From positions 7,440,001-7,504,000 of the forward strand of contig NC_079883.1 of NCBI RefSeq assembly GCF_029227915.1: 64,000 bases of DNA, in the 5' to 3' direction. Position numbers and translations under genes: made by a program. This DNA is from Hydractinia symbiolongicarpus. Lineage: Eukaryota > Cnidaria > Hydrozoa > Anthoathecata > Hydractiniidae. Shown one piece after another: positions 1-7,516 of this stretch. Position 1 is the first letter of the stretch, and the number at the start of each line of letters is the position of its first letter. A model generated the notes under the pieces. The model ran no database searches. It was not told where the DNA came from and saw only the letters and a program-made list of their open reading frames with translations.

Positions 1-118
1 CAGTTAAAAAAGAGTAATTTTAAGATTAGATTCCCTAAGTTTAAGTATTTTCGTTTTTAAATTTCTTATTTTCTTGCTTTTACTTTTCTTGCCCTTCATA
101 TTTTTAACATTGTCAAAC

Positions 119-154
119 TTTATGTAGCATAAAATTTTTATGTAGCATAAAATT
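119..154. repeat. Two-copy 18-bp direct repeat in the H1-H3 spacer
   Basis: The 18-mer TTTATGTAGCATAAAATT occurs twice head to tail (119-136 and 137-154) downstream of the H3 3' end. It recurs in every complete H1-H3 spacer. No function is apparent. Confidence 0.85.
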
Positions 155-217
155 TAAACAGAAAGCAGAACAAAGTTTGATATAAAAAGCTAGCCGTAAT
201 ATTTTTTATGGATGTGT

Positions 218-233
218 GGCTATAAAAATAGCC
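218..233 (-). terminator. Histone mRNA 3' stem-loop of H3
   Basis: On the minus strand, GGCTAT-TTTT-ATAGCC forms a 6-bp stem with a 4-nt loop, 22 nt beyond the H3 stop and followed by ACACA. This matches the SLBP-bound 3' end of replication-dependent histone mRNAs, which are cleaved just downstream rather than polyadenylated. Confidence 0.93.
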
Positions 234-254
234 GTTTTTTGTTTGGTAAGATGC

Positions 255-668
<414 letters not shown>

Positions 669-880
669 TTAAGAAGTCGATGTAGTACGGATACACAAGA
701 CGGTCTAAAATGCACTATCGCGCCAAAGTTTTATTTCTCATATTGATTGACAGCTAAGGTTCAAAACAAACCATTTGATTGGTGCTAAGAAAGTAATTTC
801 TGATTGGCTGCATAATGACATTACGCTCATTACTTTAACATTTTTATAAAATCTGTGTTTTTTGGCTACGGGAAAACGGC

Positions 881-896
881 TGTATCTTCTGATACA
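881..896 (+). other. Vestigial histone-type stem-loop inside the H3/H4 spacer
   Basis: TGTATC-TTCT-GATACA has the exact 6-4-6 geometry of the histone 3' stem-loop. It is preceded by AAAACGGC and followed by CACAAAAGCTTTTG, closely resembling the flanks of the true H4 stem-loop (AAAACGGC upstream, CACAAATCTTTT downstream). No coding sequence ends before it. It could be a relic of a lost 3' end or a promoter hairpin. Confidence 0.4.
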
Positions 897-1032
897 CAAA
901 AGCTTTTGACTTTTTTTTTTTTTAGTAAGTAGCAGAAGGTTTGGCGAATTCCAACGATGCCAAATTTATTGCCTTACTGAAACATTAAGACCACGAATTT
1001 TTAAAAAAACTACAGTTTTACTTAAAAAAATG

Positions 1033-1057
1033 TACAAAATGTTCGGAACATTTTGTA
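1033..1057. repeat. 25-bp inverted repeat in the H3/H4 promoter
   Basis: The arms TACAAAATGTTC and GAACATTTTGTA are perfectly complementary across a single central G. It lies 135 bp upstream of the H4 start and just before an inverted CCAAT box. A dimeric transcription-factor site is plausible. It is conserved in all units. Confidence 0.85.
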
Positions 1058-1146
1058 ATGACGCAACTCTATTGGTTAATTAGGGTGTTTCCACGAGCAG
1101 TAGGTAATTTTATGGCCTCTTTTTAAAGCTGTCTGAATTCTGTTAA

Positions 1147-1503
<357 letters not shown>

Positions 1504-1527
1504 GCGTTGTCATTGCTCAACAAAAAC

Positions 1528-1543
1528 GGCTATTTTTATAGCC
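1528..1543 (+). terminator. Histone mRNA 3' stem-loop of H4
   Basis: GGCTAT-TTTT-ATAGCC, 25 nt after the H4 stop, preceded by AAAAAC and followed by CACAAATC. It has the same stem and loop as those of H3, H2A and H1. Confidence 0.94.
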
Positions 1544-1926
1544 ACAAATCTTTTAAAACATTACTTTGTGCACGCTTCCAAATTACACAATGTGTAAAGT
1601 CTTGTCACAGTTACATTTATTGCTATACGATACTATGTCATATATGACACAAAAAAAATTTAGAAATACTTTGTAGGGTTAATTTGCCTGGGAGTGTTTC
1701 CGTGAAAAGCTGGGTTAAGTTAAATGTAAGCAATAACATGGATCAATGTACTTGTCTTTTCTGCAAGTACAGCTAATAATACGTATGAAAAGTGAAGCTA
1801 ATCCACACACACACATGGGGAAGTATTTTAAATGTAGGCTAGTGTTCTTAAGCACATTATTTAGAAGTTTTATTAACTTCGGTTAACTTGTAGTGACGCC
1901 AAGTAAATGTTTTTTTAAAGATGTGT
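1544..1926. other. H4/H2B convergent spacer
   Basis: No gene is seen in these 383 bp between the two facing histone 3' ends. It contains a 14-bp perfect palindrome TGTCATATATGACA (1636-1649), an inverted repeat with 8-bp arms and 9-nt loop (TGTACTTG at 1747-1754, CAAGTACA at 1764-1771), and a short CA run (1805-1814). The left breakpoint of the unit 1 duplication falls at 1711. Confidence 0.8.
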
Positions 1927-1942
1927 GGTCTTAAAAAAGACC
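1927..1942 (-). terminator. Histone mRNA 3' stem-loop of H2B (variant stem)
   Basis: On the minus strand, GGTCTT-TTTT-AAGACC, 24 nt past the H2B stop and followed by ACACATCTTT. The stem differs from that of the other four histone genes (GGCTAT) but both arms are changed together, so pairing is kept. Confidence 0.93.
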
Positions 1943-1965
1943 GTTTGTGTTTGGTAGACGTTGGT

Positions 1966-2370
1966 TTACTTGCTGCTTGTGTATTTTGTGACGGCTTTTG
2001 TTCCTTCACTGACTGCGTGTTTTGCAAGTTCTCCAGGCAAGAGAAGACGTACTGCGGTTTGAATTTCACGAGAAGAGATGGTCGACTTTTTGTTTTGAAG
2101 AGCCAAACGCGAAGCTTCGGAAGCAATGCGCTCAAAGATGTCGTTGACAAATGAGTTCATGATGCTCATAGCTTTGCTTGAAACTCCGACATCTGGGTGA
2201 ACTTGTTTCAAAACATTGTAGATGTAAATAGCATAACTTTCCTTTCTCTTTCTCTTGCGTTTCTTTTCACCAGTTCCACCAATCTTTCCTCCTTTTTTGC
2301 CGGCTCTTTTTTCACCTTTCTTGGCTACTTTAGGTGCCTGTTTTCCTCCTTTAGCTGCTGCGTCAGACAT
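1966..2370 (-). CDS. H2B: Histone H2B (duplicate copy a)
   Basis: Core histone partner of H2A. The 134-codon frame has a long basic tail (to about residue 45) ending in a [10 protein letters not shown] cluster. The histone fold starts at [21 protein letters not shown], and the C-terminus AVTKYTSSK carries the lysine equivalent to the conserved ubiquitinated Lys120. The tail is a little longer than in vertebrates and has no SPKK repeats, so it is not a sperm-type H2B. The start ATG follows TTTTTAACC. It is divergent from H2A over 284 bp and convergent with H4, with its stem-loop at 1927-1942. All copies encode the same protein. Confidence 0.98.
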   Translation of the reverse strand: MSDAAAKGGKQAPKVAKKGEKRAGKKGGKIGGTGEKKRKRKRKESYAIYIYNVLKQVHPDVGVSSKAMSIMNSFVNDIFERIASEASRLALQNKKSTISSREIQTAVRLLLPGELAKHAVSEGTKAVTKYTSSK

Positions 2371-2654
2371 GGTTAAAAATTTTTGCTACTTAACTTGTAA
2401 ATAAGCATTAAACTGCAAGTCAAAACTTTTTGTTTATAAGTAAAAAAATCGGATCGAATTCGATCCGAAAACGCCGATACGCAATTTAATTGGTTAAAAA
2501 AAAAATCTTTTGTTTAATACTTAATTATGATTGGTTAAAAAAACATGATTTCGATCCTATTTTTATGATGAAAAAACGAGTAAAGTTTATTTCGTTAACA
2601 CTTACGTTAAATATTCGTACGTTTTTGTATTAACTTACAAATCAAATCGCAGTT
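2371..2654. promoter_or_regulatory. Divergent H2B/H2A promoter spacer
   Basis: A 284-bp very AT-rich spacer shared by H2B and H2A. It contains a 20-bp perfect palindrome (2449-2468) and two inverted CCAAT boxes (ATTGG at 2489-2493 and 2530-2534), each followed by a run of A. A TATA-like ACTTATAAAC lies on the H2B side. Two copies of TTTCGATCC/TTCGATCC occur, one in the palindrome and one near 2549-2557. Motif-based inference. Confidence 0.75.
2449..2468. repeat. 20-bp perfect palindrome in the H2B/H2A promoter
   Basis: The half-site TCGGATCGAA is followed directly by its exact reverse complement. It is flanked by A runs and lies 78 bp upstream of the H2B start. It is retained in every unit, including those with rearrangements, and is a candidate binding site for a symmetrical factor. 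Confidence 0.9.
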
Positions 2655-3035
2655 ATGTCTGGACGTGGAAAAGGTGGAAAAGCTAAGGCTAAAGCCAAGA
2701 CAAGATCCTCAAGAGCTGGACTTCAATTTCCAGTCGGTAGAGTGCATAGATTCCTTCGTAGAGGGCACTATGCTAACCGAATTGGATCTGGAGCACCAGT
2801 TTACTTAGCAGCCGTCTTGGAATATTTATCTGCTGAGATATTGGAGTTGGCTGGTAACGCAGCAAGAGACAACAAAAAAGCTAGGATTATTCCAAGACAT
2901 TTACAATTGGCTGTTCGTAATGATGAAGAATTAAACAAACTTTTGAGCGGTGTAACCATTGCAGCTGGTGGTGTTTTGCCAAACATTCAAGCTGTCTTAC
3001 TCCCAAAGAAGAACGACAAAGGACAGAAGAAGTAA
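2655..3035 (+). CDS. H2A: Histone H2A (duplicate copy a)
   Basis: Core histone partner of H2B. The 126-codon frame has the [32 protein letters not shown]-terminus, whose central AGLQFPVGR is the H2A family signature, and the histone fold. The acidic-patch residues lie in [14 protein letters not shown], and the short basic tail is [10 protein letters not shown]. No SQ(E/D)-hydrophobic motif ends the protein, so this is canonical H2A and not H2A.X. The start follows AATCGCAGTT. The gene is divergent from H2B, with its stem-loop at 3058-3073 and 5S rRNA 197 bp downstream on the same strand. Confidence 0.98.
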   Translation: MSGRGKGGKAKAKAKTRSSRAGLQFPVGRVHRFLRRGHYANRIGSGAPVYLAAVLEYLSAEILELAGNAARDNKKARIIPRHLQLAVRNDEELNKLLSGVTIAAGGVLPNIQAVLLPKKNDKGQKK

Positions 3036-3057
3036 ACCGCTACACTCAGAAAACAAC

Positions 3058-3073
3058 GGCTATTTTTATAGCC
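3058..3073 (+). terminator. Histone mRNA 3' stem-loop of H2A
   Basis: GGCTAT-TTTT-ATAGCC, 23 nt after the H2A stop, followed by ACACATCTTTAAAAAAAC. That A-rich stretch recurs after the H2B stem-loop and may serve as the histone downstream element. Confidence 0.93.
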
Positions 3074-3232
3074 ACACATCTTTAAAAAAACATTGTTTTT
3101 TTCACAAAACTATAACCTTAAAGTCTAATAGATAATCCATGCATACGCCTTGTCCTAAGTAACTCAAAGAAATTAAATAAAAAAATTTGATCACAACGTC
3201 AAAATAAATTGCACGTATTTGCCCCTACTAAT

Positions 3233-3352
3233 GTCTACGGCCATACCACGATGAACACACCCGTTCTCGTCTGATCACGGAAGTTAAGCATCGTCGGGCC
3301 GGGATAGTACTTGGATGGGGGACCGCCTGGGAACTCCCGGTGTCGTAGGCTT
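3233..3352 (+). rRNA. 5S rRNA (duplicate copy a)
   Basis: A 120-nt 5S gene, the RNA of the large ribosomal subunit, transcribed by Pol III. It starts GTCTACGGCCATACCACG and ends in the complementary GTCGTAGGC. The internal control region is visible: the A-box region AAGTTAAGCATCGTCGGGCC and the C-box region GGATGGGGGACCGCCTGGGA. A T4 terminator follows at 3351-3354. It lies in the same orientation as H2A and is included in the 1,699-bp duplication. Confidence 0.96.
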
Positions 3353-3664
3353 TTCATTTTCATTTGTTGCCTTTTCATTTCAATGGTGCTGTGATATATT
3401 TCTTGTTATTGGGTTAAGTTAAATGTAAGCAATAACATGGATCAATGTACTTGTCTTTTCTGCAAGTACAGCTAATAATACGTATGAAAAGTGAAGCTAA
3501 TCCACACACACACATGGGGAAGTATTTTAAATGTAGGCTAGTGTTCTTAAGCACATTATTTAGAAGTTTTATTAACTTCGGTTAACTTGTAGTGACGCCA
3601 AGTAAATGTTTTTTTAAAGATGTGTGGTCTTAAAAAAGACCGTTTGTGTTTGGTAGACGTTGGT

Positions 3665-4069
3665 TTACTTGCTGCTTGTGTATTTTGTGACGGCTTTTGT
3701 TCCTTCACTGACTGCGTGTTTTGCAAGTTCTCCAGGCAAGAGAAGACGTACTGCGGTTTGAATTTCACGAGAAGAGATGGTCGACTTTTTGTTTTGAAGA
3801 GCCAAACGCGAAGCTTCGGAAGCAATGCGCTCAAAGATGTCGTTGACAAATGAGTTCATGATGCTCATAGCTTTGCTTGAAACTCCGACATCTGGGTGAA
3901 CTTGTTTCAAAACATTGTAGATGTAAATAGCATAACTTTCCTTTCTCTTTCTCTTGCGTTTCTTTTCACCAGTTCCACCAATCTTTCCTCCTTTTTTGCC
4001 GGCTCTTTTTTCACCTTTCTTGGCTACTTTAGGTGCCTGTTTTCCTCCTTTAGCTGCTGCGTCAGACAT
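3665..4069 (-). CDS. H2B: Histone H2B (duplicate copy b)
   Basis: Second H2B of unit 1, produced by the 1,699-bp duplication. The protein is identical to copy a. Its stem-loop is at 3626-3641. The gene now faces the 3' end of the first 5S gene instead of H4. Confidence 0.98.
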   Translation of the reverse strand: MSDAAAKGGKQAPKVAKKGEKRAGKKGGKIGGTGEKKRKRKRKESYAIYIYNVLKQVHPDVGVSSKAMSIMNSFVNDIFERIASEASRLALQNKKSTISSREIQTAVRLLLPGELAKHAVSEGTKAVTKYTSSK

Positions 4070-4353
4070 GGTTAAAAATTTTTGCTACTTAACTTGTAAA
4101 TAAGCATTAAACTGCAAGTCAAAACTTTTTGTTTATAAGTAAAAAAATCGGATCGAATTCGATCCGAAAACGCCGATACGCAATTTAATTGGTTAAAAAA
4201 AAAATCTTTTGTTTAATACTTAATTATGATTGGTTAAAAAAACATGATTTCGATCCTATTTTTATGATGAAAAAACGAGTAAAGTTTATTTCGTTAACAC
4301 TTACGTTAAATATTCGTACGTTTTTGTATTAACTTACAAATCAAATCGCAGTT

Positions 4354-4734
4354 ATGTCTGGACGTGGAAAAGGTGGAAAAGCTAAGGCTAAAGCCAAGAC
4401 AAGATCCTCAAGAGCTGGACTTCAATTTCCAGTCGGTAGAGTGCATAGATTCCTTCGTAGAGGGCACTATGCTAACCGAATTGGATCTGGAGCACCAGTT
4501 TACTTAGCAGCCGTCTTGGAATATTTATCTGCTGAGATATTGGAGTTGGCTGGTAACGCAGCAAGAGACAACAAAAAAGCTAGGATTATTCCAAGACATT
4601 TACAATTGGCTGTTCGTAATGATGAAGAATTAAACAAACTTTTGAGCGGTGTAACCATTGCAGCTGGTGGTGTTTTGCCAAACATTCAAGCTGTCTTACT
4701 CCCAAAGAAGAACGACAAAGGACAGAAGAAGTAA
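4354..4734 (+). CDS. H2A: Histone H2A (duplicate copy b)
   Basis: Second H2A of unit 1, identical in protein to copy a, with its own complete divergent promoter (4070-4353, palindrome included) and stem-loop at 4757-4772. Confidence 0.98.
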   Translation: MSGRGKGGKAKAKAKTRSSRAGLQFPVGRVHRFLRRGHYANRIGSGAPVYLAAVLEYLSAEILELAGNAARDNKKARIIPRHLQLAVRNDEELNKLLSGVTIAAGGVLPNIQAVLLPKKNDKGQKK

Positions 4735-4931
4735 ACCGCTACACTCAGAAAACAACGGCTATTTTTATAGCCACACATCTTTAAAAAAACATTGTTTTTT
4801 TCACAAAACTATAACCTTAAAGTCTAATAGATAATCCATGCATACGCCTTGTCCTAAGTAACTCAAAGAAATTAAATAAAAAAATTTGATCACAACGTCA
4901 AAATAAATTGCACGTATTTGCCCCTACTAAT

Positions 4932-5051
4932 GTCTACGGCCATACCACGATGAACACACCCGTTCTCGTCTGATCACGGAAGTTAAGCATCGTCGGGCCG
5001 GGATAGTACTTGGATGGGGGACCGCCTGGGAACTCCCGGTGTCGTAGGCTT
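4932..5051 (+). rRNA. 5S rRNA (duplicate copy b)
   Basis: Second 5S gene of unit 1, with no difference seen from the copy at 3233-3352. It has the normal downstream neighbour, U1, which is transcribed towards it. Confidence 0.96.
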
Positions 5052-5399
5052 TTCATTTTCATTTGTTGCCTTTTCATTTCAATGGTGCTGTGATATATTT
5101 CTTGTTATAACAATTAAGGAACGTGGCGGTTGTTGAAAGTGTTTCCTATGACATTTTCCTACGACATTTTCAGGTGATAGTACGAGAAAAAAGAGCTTTC
5201 AAATGCATACAAACTCGATCTATTGCCGATCATCCAATAACCCTGACGGAATGGCAAATAAAATAAAATTCCGCCGCCTTCCGAGGACTTATATCGCAAT
5301 CACGTTTCGTAACAGCCAAGCGAGGTTTTACCTTAGCGTTTAAGTCACCACCGACATTTGGCCGCGCAACTTTTCTAAGCTCATTCATTTTGACTTAAG
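5052..5399. other. 5S-U1 spacer
   Basis: No gene is seen in these 348 bp between the convergent 5S and U1 3' ends. It contains a 13-bp imperfect tandem repeat (TTTCCTATGACAT at 5142-5154, one mismatch in 5155-5167). Past the U1 3' end, the minus strand reads GTCAAAATGAATGAG, a candidate snRNA 3' box. The sequence turns visibly richer in G+C from about 5109, the right end of the duplicated segment. Confidence 0.7.
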
Positions 5400-5565
5400 G
5401 AGGGGGCGAGCGCGGACGCAGGCCCCCACTACCAGAAATTGTACGGTCGAGTTACTGACGTTTGCAGTAATCGCAGAGGTCAGCCCAAGCGTAGTGCAAT
5501 GCAAGAGCCTCACTCTGGAAGAAAACCCTCATTGATCAGTCTTTACTTCCCCGTCAGGTAAGTAT
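5400..5565 (-). ncRNA. U1: U1 spliceosomal snRNA
   Basis: U1 snRNA, about 166 nt (human 164), which recognises 5' splice sites. The minus strand begins ATACTTACCTG, the 5'-splice-site pairing sequence. Next come the stem-loop I region with GATCA, the TTGCACT segment of stem-loop II, and CTCGACCGTACAATTTCTGG with the Sm site AATTTCTGG at nt 126-134. The last part is GGTAGTGGGGGCCTGCG...CGCGCTCGCCCCC, forming stem-loop IV. The 5' end is firm; the 3' end is set by analogy with human. A motif shared with U2 lies about 50 bp upstream. It is transcribed in the same direction as U2 and towards 5S. Confidence 0.95.
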
Positions 5566-5613
5566 GAGTTGGAACTGCACCGTAGCATGAGGGTACCCTT
5601 CAAAGTTTGTTAA

Positions 5614-5622
5614 TGCTTGTGG
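5614..5622 (-). promoter_or_regulatory. Candidate proximal sequence element of U1
   Basis: The motif CCACAAGCA (minus strand) lies 49-57 bp upstream of the U1 5' end. The same nine bases occur 46-54 bp upstream of U2 (5988-5996). The position matches the PSE of metazoan Pol II snRNA genes, which binds SNAPc. Confidence 0.65.
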
Positions 5623-5754
5623 CTTGAGTGTGTTATAAACTGCCGTGTCGCGGGGCATAGGCTGTATTCTCCCCCAGTGTACGCGTTTTGTTCCCGCCGT
5701 AGACTATGCAGAGTGCCGTCGGAAAGAGGACTGCTATTATTCTTTTATTGCTTA

Positions 5755-5942
5755 TGTGGGCCGCCATCGGTAATAGTGCAACACCAAGGCAACCCGTGGT
5801 CACGGCGTGAATGAATCCACCTCCATGACCCAAGGCCAAAAATCAGATTAATATACTGACCATTCAGAGAATGGCCTACCAGATATTAAACTGATAAGAA
5901 CAGATACTACACTTGATCTTAGCCATTAGGCCGAGAAGCGAT
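5755..5942 (-). ncRNA. U2: U2 spliceosomal snRNA
   Basis: U2 snRNA, about 188 nt (same as human), which pairs with the intron branch point. The minus strand starts ATCGCTTCTCGGCC and continues GGCTAAGATCAAGTGTAGTATC, with the branch-recognition GTAGTA at nt 33-38. It then shows TTATCAGTTTAATATCTGG, stem-loop IIa, the Sm site ATTTTTGG at nt 101-108, and 3' stem-loops ending near GGCGGCCCAC. The 5' end is firm and the 3' end is estimated. Downstream AATAAAAGAATAATAG is a candidate 3' box. It lies between tRNA-Arg and U1, all on one strand. Confidence 0.95.
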
Positions 5943-5987
5943 AAAGAACAAGCGTTGCCATGATAGGCATCGTCCACACACCGTAAC

Positions 5988-5996
5988 TGCTTGTGG
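5988..5996 (-). promoter_or_regulatory. Candidate proximal sequence element of U2
   Basis: CCACAAGCA on the minus strand, 46-54 bp before the U2 5' end, is the same 9-mer found at almost the same distance upstream of U1. Confidence 0.65.
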
Positions 5997-6058
5997 AGCA
6001 TGTCACGTTACTGTAAAGCTTACAACTGTCACCGCGTACGGATGGACGGCGACATAGT

Positions 6059-6085
6059 AAAAATCACGGCTGTTGATTTAGCCGT
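6059..6085 (-). terminator. Hairpin followed by T5 downstream of tRNA-Arg
   Basis: On the minus strand ACGGCT-8 nt-AGCCGT forms a 6-bp stem (6085-6080 with 6071-6066), then GA and TTTTT (6063-6059). It is the first run of four or more T downstream of the tRNA on its strand, about 200 nt away, so it may be where Pol III stops. The U2-tRNA spacer (5943-6264) otherwise shows only the U2 upstream region. Confidence 0.45.
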
Positions 6086-6264
6086 AGGATGGAGAGCGAC
6101 TGTAGCGAGTGGATGGTAACTTACATGAATGCTAACAAAGGCGACGATACTAAGTGCGTGATATTACTTTCCAATATGACTGCGTACATTCCGTTTATCA
6201 ACGCATTACGCCAGAACGTGCGCGCGCGTTACACAGTAGACCATGCAGCCGAAATGCGACAGTG

Positions 6265-6337
6265 CGACCCTGCCAGGAGTCGAACCTGGAATCCCCTGAT
6301 TCGTAGTCAGATGCCTTATCCATTGGGCCACAGGGCC
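6265..6337 (-). tRNA. tRNA-Arg: tRNA-Arg(ACG)
   Basis: A 73-nt cloverleaf on the minus strand. Acceptor GGCCCTG pairs with CAGGGTC, discriminator G73. The D arm is GCCC-AATGGATAA-GGC. The anticodon stem TCTGA/TCAGG closes the loop CTACGAA with anticodon ACG at 34-36 (read as ICG for CGU/C/A codons). The T arm is CCAGG-TTCGACT-CCTGG. A box (TGGCCCAATGG) and B box (GGTTCGACTCC) are present. There is no intron and no encoded CCA. A normal Pol III T-run is missing close to the 3' end. Confidence 0.95.
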
Positions 6338-6916
6338 ATGCTTATGACTTCGCCCCATCGTTATTTTGGCTTGCGCATTCGTTTTACTTACGACAGAATT
6401 CTTCGTGTTTGTAGCCATGAAAGAAAGGGACTTCTGTGAGTGAATTTTTTTACTGTGGTCTAATAAAAAAGTCGAAACGCAGTGCCCAATATATGAATTG
6501 CTCCTAATAGCCGGAAACAGGCCGTGTCGATGATGTAGGCCGACATACGCAACGCAAACCAAAGAACGCTTTATGAAAATCCTAACACGGGCGCGGAAGA
6601 AGCCCAAATTAACAGAGTAGATGTAATGCTGAAGACCTCAAACTCCAGCAGCTTCTCTTTCAGACTATTGCGTCGTGCTACAAATAAAAATTAACATGCT
6701 TTCGCATAGTCGCGGCACCCAAAACGGACATTATACGATGTACAGAAACACACATTTCTGTTTTCGCGCCAAATCAATTCCCGGGAGTGGTACTTTTACG
6801 TCCGCATACTTCGCACCGTCTTAAATTATATCTCATTTACACGGTAATGTTTAGTATACTTCTACTGTGATAACAAGCATCGTTTATCGTTGGATTGTTG
6901 TAAGAAAACATTAAAA
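6338..6916. promoter_or_regulatory. tRNA-H1 spacer with H1 promoter
   Basis: The 579 bp upstream of H1 hold no recognisable gene. Near H1 there is an E2F-like double site TTTCGCGCCAAA (6762-6773) and an inverted repeat ACAGAAA/TTTCTGT (6742-6748, 6755-6761). CCCGGGA follows, then an AT-rich TTAAATTATATC that may act as a TATA region. At 6443-6475 the minus strand resembles a decayed H2B-type 3' end. The open frames here do not look like protein genes. Confidence 0.65.
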
Positions 6917-7468
6917 ATGAGTGAAGCAGCTTCTCCAAAGAAAATCGCACCCAAGAAGAAACCTGCTGCAAAGAAGACAGCTGATCACCCTAAATATGTG
7001 GACATGATCAAGGCTGCTATCGCTACCCTAAAGGAACGCGGTGGTTCATCTCGCCAAGCTATTACAAAATATATTCATGCAAATTACAAAGTTGCTGAAA
7101 ACTCAGATCATCATCTGAAAATGGCTCTTAAACGAGGAGTAACATCAGGCGATTTGATTCAAACTAAAGGCACTGGTGCTTCTGGATCATTCAAGCTAGG
7201 TCAGGTAAAAAAAGAAAAACCTAAGAAAAAGGCCGCAGCAAAAAAGCCAACGGCAAAGAAGCCTACTGCAAAGAAAAGTACACCAAAAAAGAAGCCAGCA
7301 AAGAAGAGCACGCCAAAGAAAGCAGCAAAGAAGCCTGCCACAAAGAAAGCCTCGGCTAAGAAACCAGCAGCTAAGAAACCCACAAAGAAGCCTGTTGCTA
7401 AAAAACCTGCAGCAAAGAAGGTCAAAAAGACTCCCAAAAAGGCAGCAAAGAAGACCGCAAAAAAATAA
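6917..7468 (+). CDS. H1: Linker histone H1
   Basis: Linker histone of 183 residues from the ATG chosen here (MSEAASPKK, typical of H1 starts and preceded by TTAAAA). Residues 1-23 are a short basic N-tail. Residues 24-95 are the winged-helix globular domain ([30 protein letters not shown] and [11 protein letters not shown]). Residues 96-183 are a Lys/Ala/Pro tail with repeated STPKK, the cyclin-dependent kinase target type. An in-frame ATG nine codons earlier (6890) would add MDCCKKTLK, which is unlike H1. It converges on the next H3, and its stem-loop at 7501-7516 shows it is replication-dependent. Confidence 0.97.
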   Translation: MSEAASPKKIAPKKKPAAKKTADHPKYVDMIKAAIATLKERGGSSRQAITKYIHANYKVAENSDHHLKMALKRGVTSGDLIQTKGTGASGSFKLGQVKKEKPKKKAAAKKPTAKKPTAKKSTPKKKPAKKSTPKKAAKKPATKKASAKKPAAKKPTKKPVAKKPAAKKVKKTPKKAAKKTAKK

Positions 7469-7500
7469 TTTGTGTGTATCTGGCTATTACATTAACAAAC

Positions 7501-7516
7501 GGCTATTTTTATAGCC
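7501..7516 (+). terminator. Histone mRNA 3' stem-loop of H1
   Basis: GGCTAT-TTTT-ATAGCC, 33 nt after the H1 stop and followed by ACACATTTAC. Confidence 0.93.

Larger units (their letters stand above)
1711..5108. repeat. 1,699-bp tandem duplication (H2B-H2A-5S doubled)
   Basis: Positions 1711-3409 are repeated as 3410-5108. The join at 3409/3410 links sequence normally found downstream of 5S (CTTGTTAT) to sequence normally upstream of H2B (TGGGTTAAG), with no visible microhomology. Each copy holds a complete H2B, H2A and 5S. The proteins and RNAs encoded by the two copies are identical. Confidence 0.95.

Noticed and set aside
1805-1814. CA run as a microsatellite
   Set aside because: Only about four to five CA repeats, unchanged in length among the copies inspected.
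2655-3035. H2A.X identity for the H2A genes
   Set aside because: The C-terminus is [10 protein letters not shown] without an SQ(E/D) phosphorylation motif.
5617-5839. Short frames across the U1-U2 interval
   Set aside because: They cover the U2 RNA and snRNA promoters; RNA genes explain the conservation.
6089-6607. Recurring 116- and 133-codon frames around the tRNA-Arg gene, one on each strand
   Set aside because: They overlap the tRNA and promoter regions, have no domain-like composition, and persist only because the unit is copied. The minus-strand one is broken in unit 5.
5052-6916. Further small RNAs (U4, U5, U6, U7, spliced leader) in the spacers
   Set aside because: I looked for their diagnostic sequences on both strands and found none; only 5S, U1, U2 and tRNA-Arg are supported.
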